Source: JAAFJT01 sp043744275 (GTDB lineage Bacteria > Bacteroidota > Bacteroidia > Chitinophagales > Saprospiraceae). From it: a DNA stretch of 15,700 nt. The DNA lies in the NCBI GenBank assembly GCA_043744275.1, contig JAYTUY010000223.1, forward strand, positions 1-15,700. The letters run 5' to 3'. Below are positions 8,259 to 15,018 of this stretch, piece after piece; the stretch's first letter is position 1, and each line of letters opens with the position of its first letter. The translations under genes were made by a program, and so were the position numbers. Under the pieces are notes generated by a model, which searched no databases, was not told where the DNA came from, and was given only the letters and a program-made list of their open reading frames with translations.

Positions 8259-9806
8259 TTACTCCAAAAGCAGCATTCGCTGCCGTTTACCAGCAATAAA
8301 AGTTTCCCACTCCGCGAAATGTTTAGTTTTCATAACACGGGGAAATTTTGATTGACCCCCTATTTTCCCTTGCGATTTCATATAATCCAAGAAGAGTTGA
8401 GGAGAAACGATTTCAACTTGAGGGTCACGCAAAACAGAATTGCGCTCAGTAGCATAATCATCATTGACTTCACAAAGCCGTTTATCCAAAAGTTGTGCGA
8501 ATGTAAAAGTATCTACCGACGGCTCACAACCAATATACCATCGGTGGGCAAAACCAGTTTCAGTTTCTACTGCTGCAACCGTAAATTCTTTCACATCGGT
8601 TTTCAAAATATCCTGAGCATATTGAATACCTTGATTCATATTGTCCACCGAAAGATGCTCTCCTGTCACGCTCAAAAACTGTTTGGTGCGTCCTGTAATA
8701 ATGAGTTCTTTTCTAACAGTATCAGTAAATCGGACCGTATCACCAATTTGATAACGCCATGCCCCTGCACAAGTGCTGATGACAACAGCATACTCTACGC
8801 CCGCTTTTATTTCATCCACCGTATATGCACGGGGTTTGCCTTTCAAATTGCCTTCACTTGTAAAGTTTTCCTCATTAAATGGGATAAATTCGTGGAAAAC
8901 GCCATTATTTAAAATCAAAGCCATTGCATTTGTTTCAGGGCGATTTTGAAAAGCTATAAACCCTTCGGACGCCAAATAGGTATCAATATAGACGACTGGC
9001 TTACGCATGAGAGCATCAAACGCTTTGCGATGTGGTTCAAAAGCAATGCCGCCATGTACAATCACTTGAAGATTGGGCCAAATGTCATGAATATTATCCA
9101 CCTTATTATAGACTATTATTTTTTCAATCATCAACTGAATCCAAGAAGGAATGCCCGAAATAAAACCAATATCCCATTTAGGCGCATTTCGAGCGATGAT
9201 TTCGATTCGCCGATTCCAATCAGCGATACTTTGAATCCGTTTTCCTGGTCTCGAAAATGAAGAAAGCCACATGGAACTGGCTTTAAGGTTGATTCCACTC
9301 ATATCACCTACATAATAGCCGTCCATCTCCTTCAAAGTTGTGGAGCCGCCTATAAAAAGACCTTGAGTTGTAAAGAAATTAGCATCTAAATCAAATCTTG
9401 TAGAAGCGAAAATGGATTTGAAACCTGCTTTGCGAATAGAGCGAATCATGTCATCGGTCATGGGCAGGTATTTACTCGGTGCACCCGTCGTACCGCTGCT
9501 GAGAGCGAAGTATTTTATTTTGCCGGGCCAAGTGATGTCAGATTTATTTTGTAAAGAACGATACCACCATTCGTCATGGATTTTATCGTAATCATAGAAA
9601 GGCACATTTTCTTGAAATGCCTTGATAATATCGCTTGAATAAAGAATATCGCTAAAATTAAAATGCTTACCAAAGGCAGTAAATTGAGCCTTTCTAATGA
9701 GTCGCCTAAGTGTTTTGCGTTGCAAATCAATAGGCGTTTGCCCCAGCCCTTGAATCCTGTCAGCCAATGTTAATGCCCTTTTTATCAATCCTCCAACTAA
9801 ACGCAT
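8259..9806 (-). CDS. GH3 auxin-responsive-promoter family protein (adenylate-forming acyl-acid ligase fold)
   Basis: The 515 residues match bacterial GH3 proteins, relatives of plant acyl-acid-amido synthetases that activate a carboxylic acid with ATP and transfer it to an amino acid. The ATP-binding loop is FALSSGTTGAPSKYLPMT at about 100-117. Further on come YLASEGFIAFQ (the acyl-adenylate site strand), YRIGDTVRFT in the form RYQIGDTVRFT, and the hinge sequence ITGRTKQFLSVTGEHLS leading into the small C-terminal domain. There is no signal peptide, so it is cytoplasmic. Bacterial substrates are largely unknown and the neighbours give no hint. A TAACTTTG box lies upstream, and a word-containing hairpin terminates it. 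I see no copy of the dispersed word in this reading frame. Confidence 0.88.
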   Translation of the reverse strand: MRLVGGLIKRALTLADRIQGLGQTPIDLQRKTLRRLIRKAQFTAFGKHFNFSDILYSSDIIKAFQENVPFYDYDKIHDEWWYRSLQNKSDITWPGKIKYFALSSGTTGAPSKYLPMTDDMIRSIRKAGFKSIFASTRFDLDANFFTTQGLFIGGSTTLKEMDGYYVGDMSGINLKASSMWLSSFSRPGKRIQSIADWNRRIEIIARNAPKWDIGFISGIPSWIQLMIEKIIVYNKVDNIHDIWPNLQVIVHGGIAFEPHRKAFDALMRKPVVYIDTYLASEGFIAFQNRPETNAMALILNNGVFHEFIPFNEENFTSEGNLKGKPRAYTVDEIKAGVEYAVVISTCAGAWRYQIGDTVRFTDTVRKELIITGRTKQFLSVTGEHLSVDNMNQGIQYAQDILKTDVKEFTVAAVETETGFAHRWYIGCEPSVDTFTFAQLLDKRLCEVNDDYATERNSVLRDPQVEIVSPQLFLDYMKSQGKIGGQSKFPRVMKTKHFAEWETFIAGKRQRMLLLE

Positions 9807-9855
9807 GCTCTTAAATTCAGGTAATGTTTAAATTTAATGGTTAATTCACTTTACG

Positions 9856-9863
9856 CAAAGTTA
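9856..9863 (-). promoter_or_regulatory. Candidate -7 box of the GH3 gene
   Basis: The minus strand reads TAACTTTG, matching TAnnTTTG, 49 bp upstream of the GH3 ATG. No TTG is present at the expected distance, only an A/T run, so only half of the promoter is supported. Confidence 0.4.
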
Positions 9864-9927
9864 TATTATTTTATAAAAAAAAATCTATTTCCCTTTCAAA
9901 TTGACTTATGTAAGGCTTAACTTACCC

Positions 9928-10623
9928 TTATTCATTGATAAACGCCACTTTACCTGTTTCAATGCTATAAATGCCACTCACTAAAGTCATTTCACCGCGC
10001 TCAATCATACCCCTCAGTATAGAGCTGATAGATTTCACTTTTTCTGTCATGAGTTGCAAATGTTCTCTTGAAACGACAGTAATGAGTTCCTCTTTTTTCC
10101 ATTTTTTCCAATTAGGGTCACGTTTGATATTTTGAATAGTCGGGCGAATATGATAGTTGATAGCAGCAAAATTACCCGCATTATTGTCATCAATCGCTGC
10201 TTCAATGTATGGGTCTTGAGTTTGGATTAAAACGACGATCACTTTACTGCCTATTTCTCTTGCAGCATGTTCGATAGCTCCTATATTTTCAGCAGTGACA
10301 ATACTCGCAGGCGAACGCACGCAGAAAATATCACCTAAACCTTGATTGAAAATGAGTTCAGGGGCTACGCGCGAATCTGTTCCGCATAAAATTATCGCAG
10401 GCGGATATGCGCCTTTTTTACCTAACTGAAAACGCTGGTCGTCAAGTCGAAAAGTCTTTAACCGATTACTCGTAAATCGGGTATTGCCATCAATCAACCT
10501 TTGCAAGGCTTGGCTGGGCGTCATTTGGTGCAACTGTTCTTTGGTAACAATATCTGCTGTAAAGCCGCATGACTGAAGAAAAAGGAGAGCTAAAAGGCTC
10601 AATATACTGAGGGGGTACTTCAT
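9928..10623 (-). CDS. Beta-carbonic-anhydrase-like lipoprotein lacking two zinc ligands
   Basis: A 231-residue protein. The N-terminus MKYPLSILSLLALLFLQSC is a lipoprotein signal with Cys19 as probable lipidation site. The rest follows the beta-carbonic anhydrase fold: TPSQALQRLIDGNTRF at about 35-50, then CGTDSRVAPELIFNQGLGDIFCVR at about 80-103, with Cys80 (zinc ligand), Asp83 and Arg85 of the CxDSR dyad site. The second zinc motif, normally GHTxCGAV, reads IQTQDPYI at 133-140: Gln134 replaces the ligand His and Asp137 the ligand Cys. The AGN loop (here SPAS) is also changed. Ordinary zinc-dependent CO2 hydration therefore looks unlikely unless another metal site or mechanism is used. It may be a pseudoenzyme with a binding role. 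Two word copies lie inside: one in the signal peptide (YPLSI), one encoding ILRG near residue 202. It is divergent from rpsF. Confidence 0.8.
   Translation of the reverse strand: MKYPLSILSLLALLFLQSCGFTADIVTKEQLHQMTPSQALQRLIDGNTRFTSNRLKTFRLDDQRFQLGKKGAYPPAIILCGTDSRVAPELIFNQGLGDIFCVRSPASIVTAENIGAIEHAAREIGSKVIVVLIQTQDPYIEAAIDDNNAGNFAAINYHIRPTIQNIKRDPNWKKWKKEELITVVSREHLQLMTEKVKSISSILRGMIERGEMTLVSGIYSIETGKVAFINE
10007..10020 (-). repeat. Dispersed word copy 9 (four-G form)
   Basis: The minus strand reads ATACTGAGGGGTAT. The copy lies inside the carbonic-anhydrase-like gene, encoding ILRGM in its own coding direction. Confidence 0.9.
10604..10616 (+). repeat. Dispersed word copy 10 (five-G form)
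   Basis: The plus strand reads ATACTGAGGGGGT. On the coding strand it encodes YPLSI, residues 3-7 of the lipoprotein signal peptide. Confidence 0.92.
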
Positions 10624-10745
10624 AACTATAATATGGTAAATGATGAGTGATTTTTTGATTTAAAAGATAAAACTAAGAAAAACATTCTAAAAAAATCAAT
10701 TTTCTCTTGAATTTGCTTGTTTTTAAAAGAAATATTGAGAGAAAG

Positions 10746-10777
10746 TTTGTCGAAAAAGAGTAGAAAGACTATCTTTG
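10746..10777 (+). promoter_or_regulatory. Bacteroidota-type promoter of rpsF-rpsR-rplI
   Basis: TTTG at 10746-10749, a 20-bp spacer and TATCTTTG at 10770-10777 give a near-perfect consensus promoter. Transcription should begin near 10785, leaving an AT-rich leader of about 60 nt before rpsF. Confidence 0.8.
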
Positions 10778-10843
10778 CAGCCGTTTTTAATAAAACGTTC
10801 TTTTAAAATTATTTATTAACAAATTTTTCAAAAAATCACTTCG

Positions 10844-11263
10844 ATGCGTCATTACGAAGTTACCTTCATCGTGGATCCCATTCTGTCGAGCGATGAAGTA
10901 AATGCGACAGCTCAAAAGTACGCCGATATGCTCACAGCAGAAGGCTACAAAATTATTCATACAGACGAATTGGGATTGCTCCAATTGGCTTATGAAATTA
11001 AAAAACGCCATAGTGGCATGTATTTCAGTGTAGAATTTGCTGGTGAAAACGGTAATGTCATTGATAAAATGGAATTAACTATGCGCCGCGACGATAAAAT
11101 TCTTCGCTTCCTAACAGTTGCTCTTGACAAATTCGCTGTAAAATACAACGAAGATAGACGCGCAGGCAAAATCGGTAAGAAAAACCGTGAAGCCATCGCT
11201 TCTAAGAAAAGAAGTGAAGAAGAAAACTTAGAAGAGGTAGAAGAAGTCGCTATCGCAGGGTAA
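10844..11263 (+). CDS. rpsF: 30S ribosomal protein S6
   Basis: S6 binds S18 on the platform of the small ribosomal subunit. The 139 residues begin MRHYEVTFIVDPILSSDEV and continue through GLLQLAYEIKKRHSGMYFSVEF and LRRDDKILRFLTV (here TMRRDDKILRFLTV), the standard S6 ferredoxin-like fold in about 95 residues. An extra charged tail (about 105-139, KKRSEEENLEEVEEVAIAG) lengthens it, as in other Bacteroidota S6. The gene is first of the rpsF-rpsR-rplI operon, behind a strong promoter and without a Shine-Dalgarno sequence. A word copy lies 2-14 bp after the stop codon. Confidence 0.96.
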   Translation: MRHYEVTFIVDPILSSDEVNATAQKYADMLTAEGYKIIHTDELGLLQLAYEIKKRHSGMYFSVEFAGENGNVIDKMELTMRRDDKILRFLTVALDKFAVKYNEDRRAGKIGKKNREAIASKKRSEEENLEEVEEVAIAG

Positions 11264-11264
11264 T

Positions 11265-11277
11265 TTACTGAGGGGGT
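11265..11277 (+). repeat. Dispersed word copy 11 (five-G form, first base changed)
   Basis: The sequence reads TTACTGAGGGGGT. It lies just after the rpsF stop, in the 81-bp gap before rpsR. Confidence 0.88.
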
Positions 11278-11344
11278 GATTTTCTAAAGCCTACTTCAGA
11301 TTTTTAAACAAAAATTAAAAAATTCCTTTTAAAAAAATATCAAA

Positions 11345-11614
11345 ATGGCTACCAGCAAAGACGATATTAAATTTTTAAGTAACCCGAACATCGGCAACCA
11401 ACGCAAAAAATATTGCCGTTTCAAGAAGTTCGGTATCAAACACGTTGATTATAAAGATCCTGATTTCTTGCTCCAATTCATCAATGAGCAAGGTAAATTG
11501 TTGCCACGTCGTATTACAGGCAACTCTTTAAAATATCAACGCAAAGTGTCCACTGCCGTAAAGCGTGCACGTCACTTAGGTATGTTGCCTTATTTGGCTG
11601 ACCTTATGAAATAA
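11345..11614 (+). CDS. rpsR: 30S ribosomal protein S18
   Basis: S18 is the partner of S6 on the 30S platform. The 89 residues carry KYCRFKKFGIKHVDYKDPDFLLQFINEQGKLLPRRITG and LKYQRKVSTAVKRARHLGMLPY, the hallmark S18 sequence. It is of normal length. The rpsF-rpsR-rplI order is the conserved bacterial arrangement, without an intervening priB or ssb. Confidence 0.97.
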   Translation: MATSKDDIKFLSNPNIGNQRKKYCRFKKFGIKHVDYKDPDFLLQFINEQGKLLPRRITGNSLKYQRKVSTAVKRARHLGMLPYLADLMK

Positions 11615-11621
11615 ATTAAAT

Positions 11622-11702
11622 GTTTAGTGTGTGGTATTTAGTGTTTAGAAATGCAAAATTATTAAGTAATGCACTATACACTAAAAACTATACACTAAAT
11701 AC
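11622..11702 (+). repeat. Imperfect hairpin with internal 13-bp direct repeat between rpsR and rplI
   Basis: The left arm 11622-11648 (TTTAGTG-rich) pairs imperfectly with 11674-11702. The right arm contains two copies of ACTATACACTAAA (11673-11685 and 11687-11699), 14 bp apart. It is not followed by a T-run, so it is not an obvious terminator. It may stabilise or process the mRNA inside the operon. Confidence 0.6.
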
Positions 11703-11739
11703 TATCCTTAATTATTAATATTTTAATTGAATCATCGTC

Positions 11740-12201
11740 ATGGATATCATATTATTGCAAGATATGGATAAGGTTGGGGAAAAGCACGACATCGTGAAAG
11801 TGAAAGACGGCTACGGTCGTAATTTCCTTATCCCTAAAGGCATGGCTGTTGTAGCAAATGACAGCAATCGCCGCAAGTACGCTTCTATCGTCCGCGCCTT
11901 AGACAAAAGAGAAACAGCTCGTTTGGGTGAATACAAAACCCTTGCCGCTCAACTCGATGGCAAAACCGTTACTATTACGGCTAAAGCGGGTTCTTCTGGC
12001 AAATTGTTCGGTTCTGTAGATGCAGGTCAAATCGCTGCAGCTATTAAATCACAATTGGGCGTAGAAATAGAGCGCAAAAAAGTAGTTATCGAGCCTTTGA
12101 AAGAGCTGGGTACTCACGTGGCTGCTGTCAATCTTCATAAAGAAGTCTCTGCTCAATTAACAGTTGAAGTGGTTGCTCAAGAAGAACCAGTAGCAGCATA
12201 A
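11740..12201 (+). CDS. rplI: 50S ribosomal protein L9
   Basis: L9 binds 23S rRNA near the L1 stalk base. The 153 residues start MDIILLQDMDKVGEKHDIVKVKDGYGRNFLIPKGMAV, the N-terminal RNA-binding domain. The long connecting helix follows (about 41-75), then a C-terminal domain with GKLFGSVDAGQIAAAI and the typical pattern of paired strands. A short extra tail EEPVAA ends it. It is last in the operon, with a terminator 32 bp downstream. Confidence 0.96.
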   Translation: MDIILLQDMDKVGEKHDIVKVKDGYGRNFLIPKGMAVVANDSNRRKYASIVRALDKRETARLGEYKTLAAQLDGKTVTITAKAGSSGKLFGSVDAGQIAAAIKSQLGVEIERKKVVIEPLKELGTHVAAVNLHKEVSAQLTVEVVAQEEPVAA

Positions 12202-12232
12202 TTAATTGAATATCAATTGATTGAAAAATACG

Positions 12233-12270
12233 AAAGCCCTCTTAGATGCCAAATCTGAGGGGGCTTTGTT
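12233..12270 (+). terminator. rplI operon terminator with a degenerate word in its stem
   Basis: Arms 12233-12247 and 12253-12267 pair over about 15 bp with two imperfect positions and a 5-nt loop, followed by TTTGTTG. The right arm contains ATCTGAGGGGGC, which matches the dispersed word at the ten positions CTGAGGGGG plus one flanking base, but both word edges are changed. Confidence 0.75.
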
Positions 12271-12298
12271 GTAGAAAACAATAAATTAATTATCTTTA
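12269..12298 (+). promoter_or_regulatory. Candidate promoter of the NTF2-like / WG-repeat pair
   Basis: TTG at 12269-12271, a 19-bp spacer and TATCTTTA at 12291-12298 match the Bacteroidota consensus except for the last base. It lies directly after the rplI terminator and 45 bp before the ATG at 12344. Confidence 0.5.
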
Positions 12299-12343
12299 AG
12301 GTTGAAAATGAGTTCAAATTATTTAAAACCAATTGTTTTATAA

Positions 12344-12796
12344 ATGAAAAAATTATTCTTTTTTCCCATCTTAATGACTTTTTCCTTTGTGCTCAATGCT
12401 CAAACGGCAGAAGATTCAGTGAAAATGACCATTAATCGTTTTTTTGAAGGTATGAAAAAAAGCGATACCACTCTCATCAAAAGCACGATGACTGAGGGGG
12501 TCATTTTTCAGACAATTGCCCGTAAAAAAGAAGGCGATTTAGTAGTGAAAACGGAAGACGTTGCTGGATTCATAAAATTCGTCGGTCAACCTAAAAAAGA
12601 CATTCCCGATGAGCGCATTACTTTTGAAACTATTAAAATTGATGGCGCACTGGCTTCTGTTTGGACACCCTATAAATTTTATTCAGGGGCTACATTCAGC
12701 CATTGCGGATCCAATTCTTTTCAATTGGTGAAAATAAACAACGAATGGAAAATCCAATATATCATTGACACACGCCGCAAACAAGGCTGCGAATAA
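12344..12796 (+). CDS. Secreted NTF2-like (SnoaL/DUF4440-type) protein
   Basis: A 150-residue protein. MKKLFFFPILMTFSFVLNAQ is a signal peptide with probable cleavage at NAQ|T. The rest follows the cone-shaped NTF2-like fold: a first helix (VKMTINRFFEGMKKSDTTLIKSTM), a segment around residues 50-95 rich in short strands, then paired strands ALASVWTPYKFYSG and SNSFQLVKINNEWKIQYIIDTRR at the end. Such proteins are common in Bacteroidota envelopes and bind varied small ligands; nothing here identifies a reaction. Only one cysteine pair (C116 and C149) is visible, which could form a disulfide after export. A word copy at 12489-12501 encodes MTEGV. It lies 15 bp upstream of the WG-repeat gene. Confidence 0.7.
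   Translation: MKKLFFFPILMTFSFVLNAQTAEDSVKMTINRFFEGMKKSDTTLIKSTMTEGVIFQTIARKKEGDLVVKTEDVAGFIKFVGQPKKDIPDERITFETIKIDGALASVWTPYKFYSGATFSHCGSNSFQLVKINNEWKIQYIIDTRRKQGCE
12489..12501 (+). repeat. Dispersed word copy 12 (five-G form, first two bases changed)
   Basis: The sequence reads TGACTGAGGGGGT. It lies inside the NTF2-like gene and encodes MTEGV. Confidence 0.85.
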
Positions 12797-12811
12797 CCGA
12801 CGAGAAAATTT

Positions 12812-13846
12812 ATGTCCACGCCTTTATTTAAAATTAGAGAAAAAAACAAATACGGCTTCATTGATGCCGACGGTGAAATCATTATTGAGCCGCAATACCT
12901 ACAAGTGGAAGACTTTCACAATGATTTTGCCCGTGTCAAAGTGTTCGATAAAATCGTGTTGATGGATGCAGCGGGTCGCCTCCTTTTGAAAACCCTTTTC
13001 AATTATGTTGGGCAGATGGAAGAAGGTTTGGCGCGTGTGCAATTGGTCAATCAATGGGGTTTTATGGATGGTCGTTGCAATATGATTATTGATATTCAAT
13101 TTGATGAAGTAGGCGATTTCAGCGGTGGTTTAGCAGCAGCCCGATATGGCGGTAGATTTGGCTACATCAATCGGACAGCAGAATATGCTATAAAACCACA
13201 ATTTGAAGCGGCTGAAAAGTTCAATAATGGCTTGGCAGCCGTGCAATTGGATGGAAAATGGGGCTATATCAACAATAAAGGAAAATTCATCATCGAGCCT
13301 ACCTACGATTATGCAGCTGTTTTTCAAGGCGATGTGGCGGTTGTAGCAGATAGCGAGAATCAATGGGGATTGGTGCATAAATCAGGTCAAGTGATTATAC
13401 CCCCTCAGTATCCGTTCGTTGAGGGCAAGTCGGAAGGGCATTTTTCAGAAGGATTTGCGACTATTATTGTAGATGAAAAATTCGGCTTTATTGACCCGAC
13501 AGGCGAAGTGGTGATCAAACCCGTTTTTGATTTTGTTGGCGATTTTTACAATGGCTTGGCAGTTTTTGAATATAAGAAAAAATATGGCTACATGACCAAC
13601 ACCGCTCAACTGCACATCGAACCGCAATTCGATACGGCTCAAAGATTCAGCGAAGGCTTGGCGGCAGTGAGTGTAAAAGGTCAGTGGCTTTATGTGGATA
13701 TTGAAGGCGATATTGTGGTTCAACCGCGCTACATGGATGCTGTTTCACCGTTTAAAAATGGACTGGCGTGGGTAGAAAAAAATGGGATGTGGGCTTATAT
13801 CAATATTGATGGGCAACTTGTTTGGTTGGAAGAGGATATTATTTGA
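12812..13846 (+). CDS. WG-repeat protein
   Basis: A 344-residue protein made almost wholly of about ten WG (KWGxIxxxGxxxIxPxY/F) repeats of 30-40 residues. Clear units start at KYGFIDADGEIIIEPQY (about 13), QWGFMDGRC, RFGYINRTAE, KWGYINNKGKFIIEPTY, QWGLVHKSGQVIIPPQY, KFGFIDPTGEVVIKPVF, KYGYMTNTAQLHIEPQF and QWLYVDIEGDIVVQPRY. Weaker units are at residues about 48 and 326. The repeats probably form a beta-propeller or superhelix for protein binding; the family has no defined reaction. No signal peptide is visible, unlike many WG proteins, so it should be cytoplasmic. It is 15 bp after the NTF2-like gene, likely in one transcript. The word at 13399-13411 supplies the PPQY of one repeat without breaking its consensus. 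Confidence 0.88.
   Translation: MSTPLFKIREKNKYGFIDADGEIIIEPQYLQVEDFHNDFARVKVFDKIVLMDAAGRLLLKTLFNYVGQMEEGLARVQLVNQWGFMDGRCNMIIDIQFDEVGDFSGGLAAARYGGRFGYINRTAEYAIKPQFEAAEKFNNGLAAVQLDGKWGYINNKGKFIIEPTYDYAAVFQGDVAVVADSENQWGLVHKSGQVIIPPQYPFVEGKSEGHFSEGFATIIVDEKFGFIDPTGEVVIKPVFDFVGDFYNGLAVFEYKKKYGYMTNTAQLHIEPQFDTAQRFSEGLAAVSVKGQWLYVDIEGDIVVQPRYMDAVSPFKNGLAWVEKNGMWAYINIDGQLVWLEEDII
13399..13411 (-). repeat. Dispersed word copy 13 (five-G form)
   Basis: The minus strand reads ATACTGAGGGGGT. The plus strand encodes PPQY within a WG repeat (IIPPQYPFV). Confidence 0.92.
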
Positions 13847-13908
13847 GCCAATTTAAACCGCAAAATGTAAAATTTTAAATGTAAAATTAAAACCGTGAAC
13901 GCTTAATC

Positions 13909-14011
13909 AAAAAAGCTATTTTAAAACTTATTTGATTGTTTTTACTTTATAAAAAATTGGAAATCAATTCTTTGCAAAATAAAAAACAATAAGTTTTAAA
14001 ATAGCTTTTTT
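13909..14011. terminator. Long 22-bp inverted repeat between convergent genes, probable bidirectional terminator
   Basis: Arms 13909-13930 and 13990-14011 are perfectly complementary over 22 bp, with A6 and T6 at the outer ends. The 59-nt loop can pair further (an ATTGTTTTT/AAAAACAA stretch after a small bulge). It lies between the WG-repeat gene and the response regulator, which converge, so it can end both transcripts. The loop is unusually long for a simple terminator. Confidence 0.6.
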
Positions 14012-14047
14012 CATTTAACACTAAATTTTATCTCAATTTAGAATCAA

Positions 14048-14770
14048 TTAAACAGCCTCCTGCGATTTTATCAAAAGTTGGAAACCATTACCATGAATAT
14101 TGATGATTTCGATATTGGTATCTTCTGCCAAATATTTTCTCAATTTAGTGACAAACACATCCATTGAGCGGGCTGTGAAATAATTATCCTCTTGCCATAT
14201 TTTCGTCAAAGCCTCTGAACGTGGCAACACGTCATTGATGCGCTGGCAAAACATTTTGAGCAATTGCGCTTCCTTTGGGCTGAGTTTATATTCCTCCTTG
14301 CTGCCTTCCATCTTCAAAATCCGCAATGGATAATTGAAATTGTACTGCCCGATTTTATAATCCCGAATATCGTCCTTCGGATCAGGCTTCGGCTGGCTGC
14401 GTTTCAAAACCGCTTGAATTCGATAAAGCAATTCTTCCGAGTTGAAAGGCTTGGGAATATAATCATCTGCGCCGATTTTGAAGCCATGAATCACATCATC
14501 CTTCATCGTTTTGGCGGTGAGGAAAATAATGGGCACTTCCTTATCTTTTTCGCGGATGTCTTTCGCGAGCGTAAAGCCATCCTTCTTAGGCATCATCACA
14601 TCGAGGATGCACAATGAAAAACCAGAACCTCTTCTGAACGCTTCCCATCCTGCCGCGCCATCCGTAGCCAGCGTGACATCATAATCGTTCATTTCGAGAT
14701 AAGAGCGCAATACGTCGCCAAAATTTGGGTCGTCTTCTACGAGTAGAATTTTTGTAGCAATTGATGCCAT
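14048..14770 (-). CDS. OmpR/PhoB-family response regulator (RprY-like)
   Basis: A 240-residue two-component regulator. The receiver domain (about 7-122) has the acidic pocket E12-D13-D14, phosphoacceptor D57 in LCILDVMMPKKDGF, T85 in FLTAK and K107 in PKPF. A linker of about 15 residues leads to a winged-helix DNA-binding domain (about 140-235) with KLSPKEAQLLKMF, RSMDVFVTKLRKYL (recognition helix region) and a wing ending GNGFQLL. The sequence most resembles the RprY-like regulators of Bacteroidota. No histidine kinase lies in the window: downstream is a convergent gene and upstream over 800 bp without an intact gene, so it is an orphan here. A direct repeat TGTTAA (14818, 14832) upstream may be an autoregulatory site. 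Confidence 0.92.
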   Translation of the reverse strand: MASIATKILLVEDDPNFGDVLRSYLEMNDYDVTLATDGAAGWEAFRRGSGFSLCILDVMMPKKDGFTLAKDIREKDKEVPIIFLTAKTMKDDVIHGFKIGADDYIPKPFNSEELLYRIQAVLKRSQPKPDPKDDIRDYKIGQYNFNYPLRILKMEGSKEEYKLSPKEAQLLKMFCQRINDVLPRSEALTKIWQEDNYFTARSMDVFVTKLRKYLAEDTNIEIINIHGNGFQLLIKSQEAV

Positions 14771-14817
14771 GTTCTTTTCTTTATTTTTAGTGATGAGATA
14801 TCCGGCTGTTGTCCATC

Positions 14818-14837
14818 TGTTAACGCAAGATTGTTAA
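14818..14837. promoter_or_regulatory. Candidate direct-repeat operator upstream of the response regulator
   Basis: TGTTAA at 14818-14823 and 14832-14837 is spaced 14 bp start to start, 48-67 bp before the regulator's ATG. OmpR-family dimers bind direct repeats with spacing near 10-11 bp, so 14 bp is a loose fit. This is weak evidence. Confidence 0.25.
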
Positions 14838-14942
14838 AATTCGTTTACATCTGCCGATAATATTTCATAAAAATTTTAATACGGTGATTTTTTATGACAT
14901 TTCTACGGCATTTTTTCTGAAAAATGATGTAAAATGCTTTTA

Positions 14943-14993
14943 TGTCAATGCGAGGAAAGTGGTATTCTTGTCACTGCGAGCGGAGCGTGGCAG
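14943..14993. repeat. Pair of TGTCAnTGCGAG interspersed-repeat fragments
   Basis: TGTCAATGCGAGGAAAG (14943-14959) and TGTCACTGCGAGCGGAGCG (from 14969, running on to GTGGCAG at 14993) share a 12-base start. The second resembles the widespread bacterial intergenic repeats beginning TGTCATTGCGAG. They look GC-richer than the surroundings and encode nothing obvious. Confidence 0.5.
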
Positions 14994-15018
14994 GAGAGGG
15001 TGTCTGAATGCAAAACAA

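Noticed and set aside
8357..8364. GACCCCCT in the GH3 gene as a partial word
   Set aside because: Only seven bases match and the CAGTAT half is missing.
10782..10797. Short CGTTTT/AAAACG hairpin at the start of the rpsF leader as an S6-S18 autoregulatory element
   Set aside because: The hairpin is only six A/T-rich pairs. The known S6:S18 leader motif needs a CCG in a specific bulge context that I cannot establish here.
12765..12962. A 65-residue frame across the NTF2-like/WG junction
   Set aside because: It is out of frame with two well supported genes and shows no domain.
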